From Camellia lanceoleosa (Eukaryota; Streptophyta; Magnoliopsida; Ericales; Theaceae): a DNA stretch of 64,000 nt. The stretch lies in assembly GCA_025200525.1 (NCBI GenBank), contig CM045770.1:131158200-131222199 (forward strand), given 5' to 3'. The notes beneath the pieces were generated by a model. That model worked only from the letters and a program-made list of their open reading frames with translations. It ran no database searches and was not told the DNA's origin. The position numbers and the translations under genes are program-made. How positions within the stretch are numbered: the stretch's first letter is position 1; the number at the start of each line of letters is the position of its first letter. Positions 58,552 through 64,000 of the stretch are shown piece after piece.

Positions 58552-61500
58552 TGTAGACGCGCCCGAGGGCTTCACTCTACAGTTCAAGGACTCGATTTGT
58601 GTCGCGTTTCTAAATCTGAACCAAAGAGTCCAAATCCGGCAAATCGTTTTGAAGAAAAACAGATTTTTGAAAAGTAGTGCCAAACATGGATTTGCTTTGC
58701 GGATTCTGAGTCGCCACCTAAATATTTTATTTTGGGAAATTTAGAAACCACGACTTGGTGCGAAAGGCCACATGTCCGCTATCACCAAAGTGGTCTTGGC
58801 TCGAGCTTGGGTACGATCGGGAAGGTCACTATGAGCACCCTTTCTTGGGTCCAAGACCGCCCTCTACTAACCGTGATATCTAATTTTGAAAACTTTATGC
58901 GTTCTTATTCCGATTATTAACCTAGAATTACTATGTGATGCGCACAACACAAAAGTATAGACTAGATCGCCTAAATTGGAAATAAACATTGCATATCCGT
59001 TTTGTCTCGAAAAATGTGATGTTTTCTACTTTCATCAAGTAGGCTAAAATGCGGATTTCAATGAATTGTTCCAACTCGGGCAATCCAACCTCCACCCACA
59101 GGCATTCAAACAGTTTATCATGTAAGCACTTAGCCGCATGGCAAGCATACTGTCATGGTAAACACTTACATGCGTGCGATATGCTAAAGCAATAAAAACT
59201 TACATCGTACTCCGTGCCAAAACAGTAAACTAGTTAGCAAACATGCATGACCTAGTTTATGTTAAGTGACTAATGCATCGCATACGGAATGTAATCTAGA
59301 CAGGCTCGGCTAACCCTAAGCATGGCACATGAGATGCAACAACTATCACGTATTCAATTTGGAATTGAAAGTACGATGCCGTTTGCATGATGTGCCGAGC
59401 CCGATGTATGTAAACAAATGCATGAATGCACGCATGCATTGCATAAGGTATGCTAAAATAAGTATGCCCTAATCTACCACTGTAAGCAGGTAAATAAAAG
59501 GGAAGAAAGAAGTGGGGGTTGGAAGACATACACCCACTCACACACACTTATTACATTTTTGCCCTCGCTCGGAGGAACCAAAATAATAATACAGAACCGA
59601 ATAAATGAATAAATAAATTATTACAAATTCTAATTACTAAAATTAAAGCAAATAAATAAATAAATGCAATGGGGCCTCAGCCCTGCCTTGGGATGTGCGA
59701 ATGATGGATGCTCGATCCGATTTGCCCGGAAAACCCGTGCCATGCCACTGCTGGTTCTGTTTTCACTGCCCTGCCTCACCAAAAATTCCCAAAATTTCAG
59801 GATTCCTCCCAAGTGATCTGAAATACTCCACCGGCTGGGGTAAGAGCTCATCGGCTTCTTTTATTAATCATCGGCTGCTTGTGGTGGTTTATCGGCATAA
59901 AACAGTGCCGATCGGCACAATAAACTGCCGTGAAAGTCCTCGCAGACAGTTAATGAAGAAGAAGACAAAGAATGCATGGCATGGGTTTTGGGCATATGTA
60001 AGCATGGTCATGACCTCCTATCATGCTTTGGGACTCAAGGAGGTAAGACTCTTGGTTCTCGGGCCATCAATTGTGCACTTGATGCATGATAGCCCTAAGA
60101 ACTAAGATTGCATTTTGATGTAAATGCATGCAACACAAACATGAGACCAAGACCTTATCATGCTTAGGTCAAAGGCCTTGATGACCAAGAATTAAGGTGA
60201 GTTACACCACTTAAAGTGTGAACTCCTCTCAATCCTATGCTTGGCTTGACAATCCCCAAGCCAAACCATGGAATGCATGAATGCAACAAGGCTCAAATGC
60301 AATGCAACTTACCATGTTAAGCATGCAAAGAGCTAAAGTATGCAAGGCACAAATGTCATGCAACATGGACCAATTAAGGATGGAACTAGCATACACTCAA
60401 GGCTTCATTGATCAAACATGCAACAACCGAGATACAAACATGCAATAATGGACTTAAGCCCTAGAGGGCAACCCTCAAACTCCCCTAAAACAGTGGCAAA
60501 TCATGCCTCAAAACAAGGGTAAGATGCCACGCAAGCATGCAAGCTAAAAGGCATAAGGCTAAGGCATAAAGTGGGACATTGAACCACCACTTAACAAGAC
60601 TAAACATGGCACATGTTAGGCAACCAAAACAGGTTTTTATCATGCAAAAAGGCACCCAAATCCCTCATGTGGCAGCCCCAAAAAAAAAAGTCCCAAAAGC
60701 ATGAATGCACACAATGCGCATTTTCAAGCATAAAGGACACACCTTTAAAGCATGAAGAGAGATAACAAACCTAGACATGTGAGCATGGATTAAGGTCTGA
60801 AATAGCATGCCAAATGATCCCAAATCCTCTAAATAGGCTAACCCAAGTATACATATGGACTATATGCTTGAGGCCAACAAACCATCATGCAAAGTAACCA
60901 TACTAATCATGCCAAATATGATCAAAACAGTGGCTCACAGCCCTAGAACATGGCAAATCAAGGCTAAATGCTCCACCATGCTAAGCCAAAACATGGGGAT
61001 ATAGGGGGGCTAAACATATGGCACAATTCTAGGCCAAATGAGGCATTACAAAGCAAGTGTAAGAAGCATGCTAAGGGCCATTAAACCCATATTAGACAGA
61101 GGTCAAACATGACTTAAAACACTCAAGAAAGCTCTGAAATGAGGCCAAATGAAAGCAATCATGCATACTAGAGCTTCATACAAGCAAGGCCTACAAGCCA
61201 AAATGCAAGACAACTAAAAGAAGCATGCCAAAAGGGGCCAAAACAGTGGCTCACAGCCCTTATACACAACAATGTGATGCTCTTATCTTCATGGAACTAA
61301 GTTAAAACATGCAAGAATCATGGCCCCCAAAGCATGGCATATTTCAAGCATCAAGGAACATTACAAAGCAAGCATGAGATATATGTTAAAGGGTATAAAT
61401 CTAACCTAAAACAGAGATCAAACATGACCTAAAGCACTCAAGAAATATCTTAAATGAAGCTAAATGCAAGCATGCACACATGCTACCCTTTAGGCCAAGA

Positions 61501-62581
61501 ACAAATGCAAACAAAGGGCCAAGGGGAGAGGGGTGTCCCTCCCCTATTTGAGACTCAAAAACACCTCCCTCACCACTGAAAAACCACTGGTTTTCAGTGG
61601 TGGGAAGGCCAAGAACACCAAGCAAAGGAGGTCCTAAGCAAAGGCACTAAAAATGGCCAAACAAAGCCTAATAGGATGGACCTTTGCTCAAACCACAAAA
61701 TGACCTTAATGAAGGTTCAAGAACAAGTAAAAACAAGACTTTTTTATCTTAAACACAAACTCAAAAACACAAAGCAAAGAGGGGAGAAAGAGGTTGCAAG
61801 AATGGGGAATATAAAGTAAAGTGTTTACCCTTGAAGATCCCTTGAAGAACAAAGGTTCCAGCCACTCTCTAGTGATCAAAACCAGTCCAAGATCACACAA
61901 AACAAACCTCCAAGCCTCTCAATCTCGAGCTAAGGTGTAAAGGTGTGTGTAAAGGAGCAAAAGTGAGGTAAAACTACACTTTTTGGCCTAAAATCACACA
62001 CACAAGAGGAGGGAGATGGAGATATAGATATATGACAGAGATATATGTATATGAGCTCTGGTTTTTGTCTAAAAAAAAACCCTAACCCTGATCCAAGAGG
62101 AGAAGCCTTGCTTATATAAGCAAGCAAAGCTTACAACCTAAGCCAACTAAAGGCTCATCCCTCCATACACGTGTATGGAGGGGAGCAAAAGGCTGGACAG
62201 CTGTGAGAAAATATCTCAAAAAGCAGCTGAACAGTGGTCGGCTGGGCAAAATAGTCATTTATCCAAAAAGAGTGCCGACCGGCACAAAATAGTGCCGACC
62301 GGCACAATATAGTGCCGGTGGCAACACCAGCCAGCCGGTGGCCTCTAGCCACAGCCGGTGGTATGTGGGGATGCCTCACAAAGCATTCACTGCCCCTCCA
62401 AGGCAAAGCACAAGTGTTTGGTGCAAAACCAGGCACAAATGGTCGAGTTCGGAGGTCCTGAGGCAGGGCGCGCGCAGCCGAGAACTCCGGGAACTCCAAA
62501 CGAACACAATCATGGATAATCACCGAGTGTTCCAACGGTGACGTCCAAGTCTTGAGGACGGCCAAAAATGAGGTGTCTACA
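58552..62581 (-). repeat. Tat LTR, right copy (5' LTR in element sense)
   Basis: 4030 bp, nearly identical to the left copy over most of its length. TATA is at 62112-62120, the telo-box at about 62076-62089, and the GCCGACCGGC palindromes at 62272-62305. Divergent patches correspond to 42150-42360 and 43428-43495 of the left copy. Confidence 0.93.
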
Positions 62582-63610
62582 GTTGCCCCTCTTTGACAGA
62601 ACTCGGAAGTCATAAGAATGACGGGAGTGAATGTCAAAGCCCAGAGACGACCCATTTTTGACAAGGCCGAAGACTTAGACAAACATGCAAAACAAGTAAG
62701 ATATGCGCCCGAGGGCAGGGGCAAAATGCAAGACAATGCACGAAGCCGGGCATAACTTATGATCATGCAAAGAAAGCTGTAATGAAGCACACATGCAACA
62801 GTTATAAGCTAGCATACTCCAAACTACACTACAATGCAGAAAGGGTGTAAGAGAATTATGCAATTCTCACGGCGTCTCACGCGGAGGATACAATACCTGC
62901 GCGGCTCGTCCGGTTGCGCCGGCCTCAAATGAGCCGTACATACAATATCGTGCCTGCAAAGAAAGTAAACTTAACAGGTACAACGCTGTTAGCAACAATG
63001 CAAATTACACAATTGAAAGTACGTGACGCACGCAATGCGCATAGGCAGTTGTAATTGAACGCATGTGAGTAAAGCAGAGCACGCATACAATGCAATGTGT
63101 ATAGTAGGGACTTGAACACATATCAGTAAAGCAAAGGACGCATACAATGCAATGTGTATAGAAAAAGGGAATTTGAACACATGTTAGTAAAGCAAAGCAC
63201 GCATACAATGCAATGTGTATAGAAAAAGGAACTTAAACACATGTAAGTAAAGCAATGCACGCATACAATACAATGTGTATAGAGAAAATTTGAACACATA
63301 TCAGTAAAGCAATGCACGCATACAATGCAATGTGTATAGAGAAAATTGAACACATATCAGTAAAGCAATGCACGCATACAATGCAATGTGTATAGAGAAA
63401 ATTGAACACATATCAGTAAAGCAATGCACGCATACAATGCAATGTGTATAGAGAAAATTGAACACATATAAGTAAAGCAATGCACGCATACAATGCAATG
63501 TGTATGAAAAAGAACTTGAACACATATCAGTAAAGCAAAGCACGCATACAATGCAATGTGTATAGAGGAAATTGAAATTGAACATGGTAAATCATGATGT
63601 TGTAATGCAA
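62582..63610. repeat. Partial second Tat interior beyond the right LTR
   Basis: Matches 46099 to about 47291 of the interior, including the PPT (62582-62596) and the 56-60-bp tandem array, here with 9 units (63060-63570). It stops abruptly at 63610 after TGTAATGCAA, where the left copy continues with CGTATTGC. The locus is therefore LTR-interior-LTR-partial interior. Confidence 0.9.
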
Positions 63611-63619
63611 ACCCAGTAC

Positions 63620-63631
63620 GCTCTGATACCA
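63620..63631 (-). other. tRNA-iMet-type primer-binding site
   Basis: The plus strand GCTCTGATACCA gives TGGTATCAGAGC on the minus strand. It lies 3 bp from the LTR start at 63635 and only 9 bp from the end of the Tat duplicate, so the interior of this second element is missing or displaced. Confidence 0.8.
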
Positions 63632-63634
63632 AGT

Positions 63635-64000
63635 TGTAACGCCCTCAAAAATAAACCCATAATACATAATATTAACATGTGGAATTATAAGGAAATAAAG
63701 TATCTTATTCCATTCATCAGAGTACCATGAAATAAAAACATCATAATAAATGCCCTATGGGCTTACATCTTGCCAAGCCAACACTTGGACACAATTCCAT
63801 GAGTTCTAACTCAAAAACAAATAAAGCCCTAGGCTTGAAAGTTTACTAGTTGTTCAAATAAAACAAATAAAATAAAGCAAGTCTTCTAGTCCAAATCCTC
63901 ACAAGCTAAGTCCTTGGAGGTAATGAACCACCTGAACCTGAAAATGAAGTTCCCATATAGGGTGAGCCACAGCCCAGTAGAAAAATACTAAACCAAGCAT
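63635..64000 (-). repeat. Partial LTR of another retrotransposon, cut by window end
   Basis: Begins TGTAACGCCCTC on the plus strand beside a PBS, so it is the 5' LTR of a minus-strand element read from its 3' end. Its order of phrases (AAGCCCTAGGCTT, then TAGGGTGAGCC...CAGTAGA) parallels the left half of the insert at 21065. Confidence 0.75.

Larger units (their letters stand above)
42049..62581 (-). mobile_element. Tat/Ogre-like Ty3/gypsy retrotransposon with 4-kb LTRs
   Basis: Two LTRs (42049-46098 and 58552-62581) start TGTAGACGCGCCC and end GTGTCTACA. A PBS lies by the right LTR and a PPT by the left one, so it is transcribed on the minus strand. Internal order in element sense: gag, zinc knuckle, aspartic protease, G-patch, RT with a degenerate RNase H, archaeal-type RNase H, integrase, then an antisense plant-mobile-domain ORF. 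The extra RNase H and the antisense ORF mark the Tat lineage. All enzyme ORFs carry frameshifts. No TSD can be seen because internal sequence repeats beyond the right LTR. Confidence 0.9.

Overview
This is nuclear DNA of a flowering plant, probably a eudicot. The evidence is one intronless DUF247 gene standing in AT-rich DNA packed with plant-type transposable elements: a Sirevirus-like Ty1/copia element, a Tat/Ogre-like Ty3/gypsy element, L1-type LINEs, CACTA, hAT and MITE elements. There is no operon-like layout, and I see no tRNA, rRNA or CRISPR. The species cannot be read from the sequence.

Layout. 1-5346 is AT-rich intergenic DNA with a MITE, a CACTA terminus (3780-4249) and SINE-like and LINE-tail fragments. 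5347-6888 is the only intact, probably cellular gene (DUF247, plus strand). 7210-8281 is an internally deleted LINE with an 11-bp target-site duplication (TSD). 8366-14088 is a complete but pol-less Sirevirus-like copia element (LTRs, PBS, PPT, 5-bp TSD GAAGA). 14514-15389 is a hAT-type element with an 8-bp TSD. 17144-27095 is a full-length L1-type LINE with a 17-bp TSD. Its ORF2 is split by a 3.6-kb LTR-derived insert (21065-24663). 27315-28380 is a solo LTR of the same copia family (TSD AAGTG). 31175-35475 is a non-autonomous CACTA element (TSD AGT) carrying a spliced gene fragment and a nested hAT-type MITE (34132-34780). 35598-42048 is a second CACTA-like start followed by mostly non-coding DNA. 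42049-62581 is a Tat-type gypsy element with 4-kb LTRs, a degenerate gag-pol on the minus strand and an antisense plant-mobile-domain ORF on the plus strand. 62582-63610 repeats the sequence lying inside the left LTR, so the locus reads LTR-internal-LTR-partial internal. The window ends in another LTR with a tRNA-iMet-type PBS.

Most ORFs longer than 60 codons are shadows in repeats. The real protein-coding remnants are gag/pol pieces, all with frameshifts, plus DUF247, the antisense plant-mobile-domain ORF and the fragment inside the CACTA element.

The most interesting pattern is in the LTR promoters. Two unrelated LTR families carry short arrays of CpG-rich palindromes just upstream of their predicted TATA boxes: CTCGAGCG in the copia LTR and GTGCCGACCGGCAC in the Tat LTR. 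A third LTR-derived insert has a decayed CGCTCGAGCG array. In the Tat element the same CCGGTCGGCAC motif sits in front of the antisense ORF, and a telo-box lies at the predicted LTR transcription start.
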